Assembly: GCA_951213105.1 (NCBI GenBank)
Contig: OX578155.1
Location: 31,636,857 to 31,700,856 of the forward strand
DNA: 64,000 nucleotides
From: Amaurobius ferox
Taxonomy: Eukaryota > Arthropoda > Arachnida > Araneae > Amaurobiidae
Reading direction: 5' to 3'
Each line of letters begins with the position of its first letter. Position 1 is the first letter of the stretch. The notes below the pieces were generated by a model. It had not been told where the DNA came from. It was given only the letters and a program-made list of their open reading frames with translations, and ran no database searches. The translations under genes were made by a program, and so were the position numbers. This document shows positions 11,800 through 23,370 of this stretch, piece after piece.

Positions 11800-12450
11800 T
11801 TTTTTGAAGACCTTCCAGAAGGCCCTTGGTAACCTAGAAGACTGAATCTTTGCACACTTATAGTATTGATTATGGGACAAAACTTAACGAAGCAGGATAT
11901 TTGTCATTCTCCACACATACGCACACATTCCTGTGACAAAATATGAGTTTTATTTTTTGTTAAAGTCTTTCCATAACCTCCAAAAGCTCACTGGTAACCT
12001 AGAAGGTTGAATCTTTACACACTTATACTATCTTTCATTGCATGGAATCAACTCCCACACAGGGAGTAGAAAATAATTTTAATTTTTATGCCTTACAAGA
12101 CCCACTAGAAGCACATTACACCAAGAGTCTAGAAAGTTGAAACTTTGCATATTTATTGTATTGACAACAGGGCAGAACCTAACTGATCCAATTTTTGATT
12201 AACAACTGTTTTCAGTGCTAAGTGTTATATATTTTTAAACAAAATAAAATATGAAAAAAAGTTCCAACTTCATTTTTTATGAGTGTTATTTTCCTTGTCT
12301 AAGAGATGCTATACTAGTTGTAACTATAATTAAAACTAATAAGTACTTTTAAACCCTCCTCTGTTGACCTAGAAGTCTGAATCTTTGCACACTTATACTA
12401 GTGACTACAATACAGAGTTGAAACAATTGTCATCACCTAACTGACATATG
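11800..12450 (+). repeat. Four diverged tandem units
   Basis: The motif CCTAGAAG.CTGAATCTTTGC, followed by ACACTTATA, recurs near 11,834, 11,996, 12,127 (most diverged) and 12,367. Each is preceded by a CCTCC/CTAGAAG-like segment and followed by a GACAA or AACTG-like segment. Spacing is roughly 130-240 bp. No frame runs through the units. Confidence 0.6.
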
Positions 12451-13255
12451 CCTGCTTTCTTCAAGGAAATTTTGTTGACTATTTTCTCTTATCTAACAAA
12501 ATCGATTTTGGAACAAATGATGTGTTTATAATGCTGTCTATCTAGCCAGCATTTTAAAATACTAGGTAATGTGTACTATTTCTGCTAGATGCAGAGATAC
12601 ATGACCGTACACCGAATATGAATATTTTTGTTAATAAATAGAAATATATGTATACTCACATAAATATAATAACATTAATGACAAACAATTTCTTTTGCCT
12701 GGTATTTTTTAAATTATGTTGTCCGAGGAGCATTCCAAACGCGCCATTTCTGTCAAAATAGTACACACGCATATATATATATATATAAACTAAATAATGA
12801 TCATCATTGATACTAGAGCCCTTTGTGGGTCATTATTTGTTCCTTTCAGTTTTATCTTTAAAAAAAAAAAGGTATATTTAAGAATGAACTAGCCTCATTA
12901 TTAGGAGAAGAATAATTTTGTATGAATGTGATTATTTTGCATTTCCGAATGGCTGTTGGCACAATGTTTTTTAAATAAATTGAGAAATTAAGATGAATTT
13001 CGATAGTCATTTCAATCAAGTAGCGAGAGTAAGAGGACTTTCAGGTAGATCTGACATAAAACACAGTCATAATTTTTCAATTATTAGTTTCTCAAAAATT
13101 TAAAATTAGAAATGATTACAAAAAAAAAATAATTTTTATAAACAATAATAAAAGCAGTGAGTCATACATATTTGTTTTACTTTTATAACAAGACTGGTTT
13201 TTATTGAGCTGCCAGAGGGCTCATGGCCGATTTGGTCTCCGCCCCGACGTAGGAT
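12451..13255. other. AT-rich DNA with a short GC-rich SINE-like end
   Basis: At 13,205-13,255 a GC-rich stretch ending CCCGACGTAGGATAAAA leads straight into a (TA)n array. This looks like a truncated retroposon end, but no target duplication was found. The rest holds nothing I can support. Confidence 0.35.

Positions 13256-13258
<3 letters not shown>

Positions 13259-13291
<33 letters not shown>
13259..13291. repeat. (AT)n microsatellite
   Basis: Uninterrupted AT dinucleotide array. Confidence 0.9.
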
Positions 13292-13297
<6 letters not shown>

Positions 13298-13575
13298 TTA
13301 TTTAAAAGTGAGTGATAATGTTGTTTTCAAGATATTGCATGGTTTTTGATATGAAATGAAAAATGTCCAGAGTGTAAGGCTCCACTCATCTCTTAAACAT
13401 CACATTTGGTCCATTTACATAAACAGAAAGAGTTTTAACAAGACATTTATGAAGAAGCTTTCATATTGTAGCAAGTGCTGTGTACACTCCATTTTTGACG
13501 AAACTATTAAAAATTGTTATATTCATTTGCACATTTATTTCGTACAGTTATACATTTTTTTGTGAAAACCGCTAG

Positions 13576-14150
13576 TGGAAATCATTAGGGAACCCTCGAA
13601 CTCTCTCTGAAGTTTCAATTTGAATCAATATCAGGCATCATCTAAGTTCCATTTATAGCCAATTCTAAGAAATAGATGCTTCAAGGAACATTTTAACTGG
13701 AATTTGAAATTCTTAGTGAGTCCCTCTACCCATTTAAAATTTGATAGTGAATTAATATCGGTCATCATCTAACCCAATTCTGAAAAACAGATGTGTCAAA
13801 AAGAAAAAGTGGAAATCCTTAGTAAACCCCTCTCCCCATGGAGTTTGATGCTAAATCCATGAGTCATCAAAGCTCTATCTCTAGTCAATTAAGTGTTTCA
13901 GGGGAGGGGGGGATTTTAAATCGAAAGTGGAAATTTTTAGTGAATCCTCTATTCTCTCTGAAATTGATGCTACATCCATATCAGTGGTCATCTATGCTAT
14001 TTGTAGATTGTCTTGAAAAATAGATGTTGCAAAAAAAATGTACAATTTTGAATCTAAATTGGCATCTACAGAACCGGAAGTGGAAATCCTTAGTCAATCA
14101 TCCCATTCCACTCCAGAATTTAATACTGAATCCATATCAGTCATTACTGT
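13576..14150 (+). repeat. Five diverged tandem units, about 110-150 bp
   Basis: Units begin with GTGGAAATCCTTAGT or variants near 13,576, 13,700, 13,811, 13,928 and 14,080. Each continues with a pyrimidine-rich CCCTCT segment, a TTGATGCT-like segment and ATCCATATCAGTCATCATCT. Two open frames cross the last units and give matching peptides (NRKWKFLVNP and NRKWKSLVNH), so the array may derive from a repetitive coding sequence, but no long frame survives. Confidence 0.6.
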
Positions 14151-15410
14151 GCAAATTACACTACTTGCCAACCTATGAAGATTTCTTTATACATTTCTTA
14201 TTTCATTTGTATTTTCAAAAATTATTTTATTTAACTTTATCTATTTGAGCAAGGGGTATAGATCTACGGAGGGAATAAAGAGAAAATTGTGGACTAAATA
14301 TTTAGAAAGTTATAGTTAGTAAGGGCTAAGTCTAGACTGTCGCACTCGCAAGTAAAGGCAGGATGAAGTTCTGTTATTGTCTATGGGTATGATACAGGGA
14401 TCGCATTTTTCCTAAAATTTCTTATTTTTTTCTGAGTTCCTTAATTTCCTAAAATATTCATTTTCCTAAAATTTTCATTAATTTCCTAAAAAAATAAAAA
14501 TTTAATCAGTTGAGATCAAGAGTATATTTTAATAAGTGCTGAAAATATTTCCACACGGGTTTTCCCATTTGTTTTGTAACGAGTCCGTGCGATGAATGTT
14601 TATTTTCGGTTTCACTGTCTAACGTGGCCCACAGAATACTATAATACTATATGTTAATCTGTGACGTGGCCGATCGTATTCTAACCCCCCCCCCCCCCCC
14701 CCCATGAAGAGAGATACAGCGTGACGCCTTATGTTTTTGACGCTGGTGGGAAAGCTAGGGTTTATTTTCTTTCATTGGTGAGTTTGAGTAACGTGTTAGA
14801 TGTTGGGGGGAAAGAAGGAGGAACCAGATTGTTGGACTCCGCGAATTCTTTTTTTCAAGGTTCGTGCGCACTCTGGAAATCGGGAATTTGAAAGTGGAGT
14901 AAAATGTCAGAGAAATCGCAGGAAAAATCGATTTTTTGTTCAGGGAAGAGGGATGCAGAACTATAAAGGGGGGGGGGGGGGAATAGAAAATTATGGAATA
15001 AATATTTAAGAAGTTATCTCGCAGGATGTGAAGTTCTGTGGGCACGATATATCTCGAACAAATTGAGAGATCCAAACAGTGGTGTAGCCAGGAACCCACT
15101 GATGTTCGGAAAAATGATAGATAAATGGGAAACAAAATACTTGGTCTCCCCCACCCCCCACACAGTAAATACCTTTCTAAATACCTTGCCCCCCCCCAAA
15201 CACACACACACACACACACACACACCAAAACCACTGACACACAGATAGTGAAAAAAAATCTGTCGACATTACTGGATTCATCTGAATTTTGATATAACTA
15301 TTTCAATCGATAAGCGACTGTAAGGGGGTTATAGATTTTCAGACAGCTTGCACGTTAAAAGAAGGCTATCCACAAGCATTATGTCTAAATATCATGCTTA
15401 TGACTTAGTT
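14151..15410. other. Low-complexity region with C19, G14, (CA)n and a transposon-like end
   Basis: TTTCCTAAAAT is repeated irregularly at 14,408-14,490. C19 is at 14,685-14,703, G14 at 14,968-14,981 and a CA array at about 15,199-15,226. CAGTGGTGTAGCCAGGA at 15,078-15,094 resembles a common invertebrate DNA transposon end. The 161-aa minus-strand frame (14,755-15,240) is built from the CA and G/C runs and is not a gene. Confidence 0.5.
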
Positions 15411-15414
15411 TATT

Positions 15415-16672
15415 TTAAAAAATCTGTGAACAACACATGACTTTCCTTGCAGATTCAAATTCACTTTGTAATTTTTTATTTCATTATGCATTTATTACAT
15501 TGAGTTTAATTACAGAAAATAACATGGATACTTTTCTGATATTATACCCAATTTTCATTTTTATTGCATCTTCGTTTCATTTGGCAAATTAATTCACTTT
15601 AAATTCTTGAGCTCCACAAAATTCTAAAGAAAAAAAATCTTGAGAACGGTTTATCCTACAGTCATGAGATCAGTCTTATTTGCTTAGTTGTCAAAATTTA
15701 CCTGAAGAACAAGTACTTAATATATTTCAACAATTTTTGTCATTTATTTCAGATTTCCACGATCTTTGCGGGCCATTTCGCATAAAAGAGTCAGTTATAC
15801 TTTTTCGAATCGTATCAAAATTGAATCAGCATCAGGATACCCATCAGGGGACTTAACTACAAAGTTTTAAAAAATTTTATTAAATAGTTTTTTAACTACA
15901 GTGAAAATCGTCTTCATTTCCTCAAAATTAAAAATTTAAATATCTCGAAAATGGTCCATTTTAGAGTAATGGAGTAGATCTTCTTCCTTTTTTCGTCAAA
16001 AATTACGTGTAAAGCAAACGTTAAATTTATACATTTGAGCATATGTCGTATTTTATTTTAGATCGTATATTTTAGAATTGCAGACAAACATAGGCAGATT
16101 CTTTTTTTTTCTCTCTTCAAATCGTACCAAAATTTTACCAGCACCGCAGTATCCCACAAGCTACTTATCTAACAAATTTTGTGTAATTTGGTCAAATAGT
16201 TTGTCAGCTAAAGTGGGCACATACTATTTTCGAGGGCCATTTCGCAAAATAAGGCAAGTTCCTTTTCCCGAATCATACCAAAATTTAATCAGCACTAGGG
16301 TAAGCTATAAGTGACTTATCTACCGAATTTTGTGCAATGTGGTCAATTAGTTTTTTAGCTAGAGTAGATACATCAGATTTTTGCAGAGGGAAAAAAAAAG
16401 GCGGGTTCTTTTATCCCGAATCGAGCTAGAGACTAATCAGCACCAGGTTCACACACAAGTACCTTACCTACCAAATTTTATTAAATTTGGTTTATTAGTT
16501 TTTTAGTTAGAGTGGATACATACACTGCACAGACACAGACGTTACGCTAAAAATAGTTTTTTCGTATTCTAGATATCCCGAAACGTATAGATCCGTCGAA
16601 AATTCGAGTTACGATTTTCGACATGGTTTCAACACTTTCCTTATATATTACCATGTATTGCAGGGAAAGTAA
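15415..16672 (-). mobile_element. Family A, composite or expanded copy
   Basis: It starts with the family A tail-side sequence (AACACATGACTTTCCTTGCAG) and ends with the head CATGTATTGCAGGGAAAGTA. It holds four or more GGGCCATTTCGCAAAA...GTGGATACA modules rather than two, with a CTCGA(A/G)AA..GG block in between, so it may be two fused copies. Confidence 0.6.
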
Positions 16673-16740
16673 AAATGCATAAATTACTTAATTATCTCCC
16701 CTCCCTCCAGATGAAATCTTCTTACACTAGATAAAATAGC

Positions 16741-16843
16741 CCCCACTGGATTCCGGTCTAAATTGGGTGCCACTTCCCGGCCGTCCAAACAATTACCTTG
16801 CACCTTTCTGGTAGGTCGGACGGTCTGGGTCTCAACAACAACA
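16741..16843 (+). mobile_element. Tail-only SINE insertion, 103 bp
   Basis: Contains only the 3' part of the 5S-SINE body (CCCACTGGATTCCGGTCTAA through GGTCGGACGGTCTGGGTCTC) and an ACAACAAC tail. It is flanked by a perfect 15-bp duplication ACTAGATAAAATAGC at 16,726-16,740 and 16,844-16,858. This is a severely 5'-truncated retroposition. Mirror copy at 63,063-63,165. Confidence 0.85.
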
Positions 16844-16954
16844 ACTAGATAAAATAGCATTTTGATTTATATTGTATGATGTTTTACCCACTATAGTACA
16901 CAACACTCATTGATTTTAGGTTTGTTAGTTGTATTTTTGTACATCCATAGATCA

Positions 16955-17338
16955 CGGGCCAACGGCCGTACCGTGCTGAAAACACCGGTTCTCGTTAGAT
17001 CACCGAAGTCAAGCAGCATCGGGCGCGGTTAGTACTTTGTGGGTGACCACCTGGGAACACCGCGTGCTGTTGGCCATCTCGGGTGCGGTATCCCCGTGGT
17101 TTGCGCGCTAGATTTGCACGCTACCACAAATTCCGCCGTGTTCATACGGAGTACGATCACGTTAAACATGTGGGCCCGTAAGTCCTTCCGAGAGGTTGGT
17201 GGTAGGGGAAGGAGGATACGGTCCCTGTGGATGCCTCCCCCACTGGGTTCCGGTCTAAATTGTGTGGCACTTCCCGGCCGTCCATACAGTTACCTTACAC
17301 CTTTTCTGGTAGGTCGGACGGTCTGGGTCTCAACAACA
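16955..17338 (+). mobile_element. Full-length 5S rRNA-derived SINE, 384 bp
   Basis: The first 117 bp (16,958-17,074) are a 5S rRNA-like sequence, followed by a body (ATCACGTTAAACATGTGGGC, GGTAGGGGAAGGAGGATACG, CCTCCCCCACTGGGTTCCGG) and a tail ending CTGGGTCTCAACAACA. A perfect 14-bp target duplication ACATCCATAGATCA lies at 16,941-16,954 and 17,339-17,352. The structure corresponds to the SINE3 (5S-headed) type. It has internal Pol III promoter elements from the 5S head and would depend on a LINE partner for movement. The 106-aa and 88-aa frames here are chance frames. Confidence 0.88.
16958..17074 (+). pseudogene. 5S rRNA-like SINE head
   Basis: GCCAACGGCCGTACCGTGCT begins and GTGCTGTTGGC ends a sequence with the 5S layout, including GATCACCGAAGTCAAGCAGC (A-box region) and GGGTGACCACCTGGGAACAC (C-box region). 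It differs from a functional gene by TTAGATC in place of the usual CCGATC and a TTTGTGGG change, and it is fused to the SINE body, so it is a 5S-derived head rather than a 5S gene. Confidence 0.85.
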
Positions 17339-17608
17339 ACATCCATAGATCAGTATTAATCAATCCAGAAGAAGTGGTAGATGAATATGCAAGGAAGATA
17401 AGATACCCACGGCAAATGAAGTTACTGTATGGAAAATATAAAAATAGTCATTTATGCAGTTTTTTATTTTTGTTTATTTCCCAGTGTGATTAAGTAAATG
17501 CTTCAATGTTGAATATTTCTGTGAATAATTATTTAACTGTTATTAATTCTTATTACAATCAAGCTATTGCACTTACATAAAAAGAGTGCGAGATTGTACT
17601 AAAACTTA

Positions 17609-17641
17609 CCCCCCCCCCCCCCCCACACACACACACACACA
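17609..17641. repeat. C16 followed by (AC)n
   Basis: Sixteen C then an AC array directly upstream of a family A copy. The mirror (about 62,266-62,298) has (GT)n then a G run of different length. Confidence 0.85.
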
Positions 17642-17684
17642 AATCTGGATCTCCTATTTCGTGCGTGCCCCTAGTTACACTTTT

Positions 17685-18335
17685 TACTTTCCCTACAAAA
17701 CATGGTAATGTATAAGGAATTATTGGAATCATGCCGAAAATTGCAACTCGAGTTTTCGACGGATCTACACGTTTGGGGACATCTAGAATACGAAAACTTT
17801 TTTTCAGCGTGACGTCTGTGTGTGTGTGTGTGCAATGTATGTATTCAATCTAACTCAAAAACTAACGGATCAAATTTCGTAAAATTTGGTCGGTAAGTCA
17901 CTTGTTTGTGATCCAGTTGCTGATTAGTTTTGGTACGATTCGGGATAAAAGAACCCGCCTTTTTTGCAAAATGGCCCGCAAAAATCGTATGTGTCTATAC
18001 TATAGCTAAAAATCTAATTTACTAAATTTCACAAAATTTGGTAAGATAAGTAAGTCACTTGTGGAAAACCCTGGTGTTGATTAAATTTTGATACGATTCG
18101 AAAAAGAAGAACCTTCTTTTTTTTACGAAATGGCCCGCAAAAATCGCGAAAATCTAAAAAGACTGCGTATGCTCAAATATATCAATTAAATGCTTGTTTC
18201 ATACGTAATTTTTAACGAGGAAAAGAATAAGCCCAACTTCATTATTCTAGGACTAACCATCCTCGAAATATTTGAGTTTTTTCGTATTTTTGTTACGCAG
18301 CCTTTGAAAAAATGTTCAATTACCAAATAGAAACA
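17685..18335 (+). mobile_element. Family A copy A2, truncated
   Basis: Starts with the palindromic head CTTTCCCTACAAAACATGG and GTATAAGG, has the (GT)n tract and two modules, and stops near CAATTACCAAATAG before the usual tail. The next copy begins at once in the opposite orientation. Mirror about 61,576-62,227. Confidence 0.75.
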
Positions 18336-19094
18336 AAAATCGGATGTGGGCAGCACATGACTTTCTCTGCAGACATATATCCATGTTCTCTTTATTTTAG
18401 TTAAATTTAATTCACTTTTAATTCAATTTTCGTTCTCATTTAGTAACTGGACTTATTTTCAAAGGTAGCGTAGAGAAAATACGAAAAAACTAAAATATCC
18501 CAAGAACGGCTAGTCCTGGTATAATGGGGTTGGACTTATTCTTTTCTACGTTAAAAATTACGTATAAAACTAGCCTTCAATGGATATATTTGAGCATAAG
18601 TAGTTTTTTATTTTAGATTTTGACTATTTTGGGGGGCCATTTTGCAAAAAAAAGGCAGGTTATTTTATTCCGAATCTTACCAAAATCTAATCAACACCAG
18701 AGTAACCCACAAGCGACTTATCACCCGAATTTTGTGAAATTCGGTCCATTAGTTTTTCAGCTAGAGTGGATACAGGCATTTTTTGCGGGCCATTTCGCAG
18801 AAAAGGCGGATTTTTTTAATTCCGAATCGTACTAAAAACTATAATCAGCAACAGGGTCACACCTAAATGACTTACCTAGCAAATTTTATGAAATTCGGCC
18901 TATTAGTTTTTGAGTTAGAGTGTATACATACATTGCACAGACAGACACACACACAGACGTCAAGCTAAAAATACTTTTTTCGTATTCTAGAGGTCTCGAA
19001 ACGCGTAAATCCGTCGAAAACTCGAGTTGCGATTTTCGGCATGATTCCAATACTTTTCCTACACATTACCATGTATTGCAGGAACAGTAAAAAT
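18336..19094 (-). mobile_element. Family A copy A3, about 760 bp
   Basis: Runs from tail GATGTGGGCAGCACATGACT to head CATTACCATGTATTGCAGG. Two internal modules and the (CA)n tract are present. Mirror about 60,816-61,575. Confidence 0.8.
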
Positions 19095-19777
19095 CTGATG
19101 TGGGCAGCACATGATTTTCCCTGCAGACTCAAATTCATATTTTCTTTATTTTTTTAATTATTCATTAGATTGAGTTTAATTGAACCAAATAACACTAAAT
19201 TTGCATTTTTAATTCAATTTTTGTTTTTATTGGTAATTGGACTTTTTTCCGAAATCGGCATAACAAAAATGCAAGAAATCTCAAATAGCTTGAGAACGGT
19301 TAGTCCAAAAGTATAATGGAGTGTGTTATATTATTTTTCTCTTCAAAAATTGCGAGTAAAATAAGAATTTAATTGATACATTTCAGCATACACTACTTAG
19401 TCTTTTTTTTCAGATTTTGGCGGGCCATTTTGTAAAAAAAGGCAGGCTGTTCTTTTCCAAATCGTACCAAAATCTAATCAGCACCAGAGTATCTAGCAAG
19501 TAACTTATCTACCAAATTTTGTGAAATTTGGCCAATTAGTATTTTAGCTAGAGTGGATACATGAAATTTTTGTGGGCCATTTCGTAAAATAAGGCGGGTT
19601 CTGCTTTTACGAATCGTACCACAAACAGACACACACACAGACGTCACGCTAAAAATAGTTTTTTCGTATTCTAGAGGTCTCGAAACGTGTAGATCCGTCG
19701 AAAACTCGAGTTACGATTTTCGGCATGATTCCAATACTTTCCCTATACATTACCATGTATTGCAGGGAAAGTAAAAA
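19095..19777 (-). mobile_element. Family A copy Z with internal deletion
   Basis: A monomer of about 683 bp in which part of the second module is missing, so that CGTACCACAAACAGACACAC joins the microsatellite directly. The same deletion is in the right-arm mirror (about 60,135-60,815), so it predates the arms' separation. Confidence 0.8.
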
Positions 19778-20540
19778 ATCTGATGTGGGCAGCACATGAC
19801 TTTTCCTGCAGACTTATATCCACGTTCTCTTTATTTTAATTAAATTTATTTCACTTTTATTCAATTTTCGTTCTCATTCGGTAACCGGGCTTATTTTCAA
19901 AGGTGGCGTAGGGAAAGTACGAAAAACTAAAATATCTCGAGAACGGCTATTCCTAGTGTAATGGGGTTGGTCTTATTCTTTTCGTCGTTAAACATTACGT
20001 ATTAAACGGGCATTTAATGGATATATCTGAGAATACCTAGTTCTTTAGTTTAGATTTTGAAGATTTTTGCGGGCCGTTTTGCAAAAAAAGGCAGGTTATT
20101 TTTTTCCGAATCGTACCAAAATCTAATCAGCACCAGAGTGACCTATACGTGACTCATCTACCGAGTTTTGTGAAATTCGGTCCATTAGTTTTTCAGCTAG
20201 AGTGGATACAAGCTTTTGCGGGCCATTTCGCAAAAAAAGGCGGGTTCTTTTATTCCGAATCGTACCCAAAAGTAATCAGCACCAGCCCCGGCTACAAGTG
20301 ACTTACCTACCAAATTTTGTGAAATTCGGTCTATTAGTTTTTTAGTTACAGTGGATACAAAATCTGCACAGACAGACAGACACACACACAGACACACGCA
20401 CAGACGTCACGCTAAAAATGGTTTTTTCGTATTCTAGAGGTCTCGAAACGTGTAGATCCGTCGAAAACTCGAGTTGTGATTTTTGGTATGATTCCAATAC
20501 TTTCCCTATACATTACCATGTATTGCAGGGAAAGTAAAAA
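19778..20540 (-). mobile_element. Family A copy X2, left arm only
   Basis: Complete monomer of about 763 bp lying exactly between copy Z and the flanking unique sequence ATTGATTTAAAAGTGCAC. In the right arm the mirror of Z joins that flank directly. By eye it is almost identical to X1 (29,367-30,132), sharing private variants such as TTTTTGGTATGATTCC, AGAATACCTAG and TTAAACATTACG, and it is more distant from its neighbour Z. Confidence 0.85.
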
Positions 20541-21400
20541 TTGATTTAAAAGTGCACATTCAGTGTTATTTTGTGCAATGAAAATCAATTTAAAGAATTA
20601 TTATAGAAATAAAGAGAAAATGAATTTGAGTTTGCAGAGAAAGTCAAGTGCTCTGTCCACATTAGATTTTTTTAAAGGACTAGTGAAAATGTAAAGTGAA
20701 AAAAATAATAATAATGATAGTCAGTCTTTATAGTTAAATTTATTAGTTATTTTAATAGTCCTTTTTAAAAGTAACACTTCTTTTGTTGCTAATAATGCTG
20801 GCTTGTGCAGTACAAAATGTAGCTTAGAAAAAAAAAATCGTGCTAGGGCCTACATTTTGCATCTATTAGAACTATTACATTTTAGAATCAAATACGGGAA
20901 CTAACAAATGTATTTGGTAGAAAGAAAAATCATTAGTAAATAATTATTAATTAATAGTAAAAAAATTGCGTGAGAAAACAAAAGAGAGCGAGCGGACTCA
21001 GAGACGCACTGGCCACAACAGGGCCTGTGATCACTTTCCACAAATAAGCTTATAATCATGTATAGATGTAGATGTAAATTCATTCATATTACTTCCAAAT
21101 TTCTCTATCCTACGGGAGATAAGCGAGAGGTCAGTTTTGACCTCTAGGCAAAGAGCTAGAATCTTGATTGCTTCTCGAAGCCTCTAGGCAACAAAGTACA
21201 TGTGGAGCACTCTCCACCCCCCTAAAAGAAAAAAATAACCACCCCATTTCCTGCATTCCTTATTCAAGGACACGGGTTGGTCTGCTGGAGAGTTCTTCTA
21301 CAGCTAGACGTAAATTCGTTTATTCCCCCGTGCTTTTATTATTTTTTTAGAATACTTAGTTGACTTACTACCGTTGACATACATTTGACTTACTACCGCT
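20541..21400. other. Arm DNA including a GC-richer segment
   Basis: A partial family A tail (CAAGTGCTCTGTCCACATTA, plus sense) ends near 20,672. The part from about 20,985 to 21,330 is GC-richer than its surroundings and contains two inverted CTCTAGGCA segments. A 60-aa frame (21,168-21,350) covers part of it; its mirror is frameshifted, so coding use is not supported. Confidence 0.4.
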
Positions 21401-22260
21401 CAATTTTATTCAATTTTTCAGCTAAATGTATTTGCAAAAACATGCAATATCTCGGGAACGGTCCCCGCTAGCGTTCTAAAGCTTGTATCATTCATTTTAT
21501 AATAAAAATTGCGTATAAAATAATAATTTATTTAACAATATTGAATGTACAGATTTTTTTCAAAAATTCATTCGAAAATTTGGGTGTCTTCCGAACGTTC
21601 GACCAAACGAAGAAATTAATAGGGATCCACATCCATTCACTAATAATCGCGCAAAATTACGTTCGAAACGCCCAATTCGTTTGTCAAGATATCGTTTCCA
21701 CGAAAATACGTATACACATTGTCTCGAAAACGTTCGATGCATGAAACGTATTCCATCAAAACTTGAATTCGAAATTTCGACACAGCCACAATACTTTCCG
21801 TATACATTATGTAGGCAGAGTAAAAAATCTGATGTGTGCAGCATATGACTTACTCTATTGGCTCAAATTCATTTACTTCTTTTATTATATAGTATTACAA
21901 TCGGTAAATACTGGAACCCTATTGGTTTTAAGCAAGATCCTCAAATTTTTGATTTAAATTTTGAATATCATTAAAAGAATCATAACTTTCAATAACGTTA
22001 TGTAAATGATCATTTCATATGTAATTTTTCATTCAGTTCTCTCGATAGTGCACGCTTTCAAATGAATTTATCAAAAATAAAGATTAAAAAGTATTAACTA
22101 TCGTAAAATATGTATATATACAATATTATGCGACAATTTTGTTAACATCATTCTCGAGCATCCAGGTCGTTACAGTCACGAGAAAAGATACTTTGTATAA
22201 TGTTGTAATTTTATACTCATTCTCAATAGTTATCTATACACCCCGTCTGTCTATAATGCG
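21400..22260 (-). repeat. Family B copy with adjoining family A-like tail
   Basis: ATATCTCGGGAACGGTCCCC near 21,450, then GAAAATTTGGGTGTCTTCCG and the head ATACATTATGTAGGCAGAGT near 21,810 identify a minus-strand family B copy. It is joined at about 21,826 to GATGTGTGCAGCATATGACT, a family A tail, and a second B fragment follows. This is a chimeric A/B junction. Mirror about 58,450-59,270. Confidence 0.6.
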
Positions 22261-22747
22261 TATTTTGAAATTCAATTTGAGGGGGGGGGCAGTTTTAAAT
22301 TAAGTTTATATCAATCTCAAGGGTCTTAAGTTAACGGTATGCTCGAGCCAGGACATGTTTTATTATATTCGGGTCGGGTTGGATCAAAATAAATAATAAA
22401 GTCAAAAATAGACCAAAATTGAAAGAGAAAAATTTGAAATTACATATGAAATAAGATTCTCAATTAGCGGATGAAAGTCTCCCTGTCCCCCATATTAAGA
22501 AGTAGTAAGTTTGCCCTACGAAGAAAGTGGATGGATAAATTAGAACCGGATACAGAAAAATTATAATTCTAGATAAGAAATTGAAAACTTATTTATTCAA
22601 TGATATTCTGAAATCAAAATGAAAAATTGCTCTTCCCAACATTCAAATTGTTTGAAACTACAGTAACAGATCTACGAGAATAATGATAATAAATTTATCG
22701 CATAATATTACATATGAAAAGTGAATATATTTCACAATAGTTAATGT

Positions 22748-22806
22748 TGAAGACCCAGACCGTCCGACTCGTCCAAAGGACTAAGAGCAGCTATTTGGAC
22801 GGCCGG
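22748..22806 (-). mobile_element. 59-bp SINE-tail insertion, left arm only
   Basis: The complement ends GGACGGTCTGGGTCTTCA, the 3' end of the SINE family, after a variant tail (GTCCTTTGGACGAGTC). A perfect 14-bp duplication ACAATAGTTAATGT is at 22,734-22,747 and 22,807-22,820. The right arm near 57,925 has a single ACATTAACTATTGT, the pre-insertion site. It is therefore a dated event after the arms diverged. Confidence 0.85.
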
Positions 22807-22829
22807 ACAATAGTTAATGTGAATATATT

Positions 22830-23370
22830 TATATACATATATTTATATACACTATATATATATACACTAAAGTGAATATATTTCACAATAGTTAATACTT
22901 TTTATGAGTTTTATGTGATTTTTTGATAAATTTATTTTTAAAATGTGCAATATCTCGAGAACGGTTCATGCTAGTATTCTAAAGTTTGTCAATCGTTTTC
23001 TAATGAAAAATTACATAAGAAATGATTATTTAGGCAACTTTATTGAATGTTTTAATTTTTTGATGATTTTTCAAAATTTTATTTAAAACTTTAGGTGGGT
23101 TCTGGACATTCGATTGCATGTAAAAGCAATAGGCTTCCAGAATTCACGGATTGTAATTCTTGTATCAGATTTCGTTCGGATCGGTGCGTCGATTCGTCAG
23201 TTATGGTCACCACAAACTCACTAACACACACACAGACATCACCTCAAAAACGTTTGATTCGTGTTCAGGGATGCTTGAAACGTACTCTCCCGTTGAAAAC
23301 TCATTCGAATTTTCGACCCAGTCACAATAACTTTCCTTATACGTTATACTCTGTATATAAGGAAAGTAAA
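22830..23370 (-). repeat. Family B copy B3
   Basis: From GATAAATTTATTTTTAAAAT and ATATCTCGAGAACGGTTCAT to the head TATACGTTATACTCTGTATA and AGGAAAGTAAAAA. It contains the (CA)n tract and the TCGAATTTTCGACCC hairpin segment. Mirror about 57,380-57,880. Confidence 0.75.

Noticed and set aside
14755..15240. 161-aa minus-strand open frame
   Set aside because: Built from the CA/GT array, G/C homopolymers and low-complexity sequence; it overlaps opposite frames of similar length.
16958..17074. Functional 5S rRNA gene
   Set aside because: The sequence is fused to a SINE body, lies inside a 14-bp target duplication and has changes from the usual 5S sequence.
17039..17493. Two overlapping frames of 106 and 88 aa
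   Set aside because: Both read through the SINE body; the reading is lost or altered in other copies.
18336..20540. CRISPR-like array
   Set aside because: Repeats are about 760-bp whole elements with roughly 145-bp modules, not short repeats with unique spacers.
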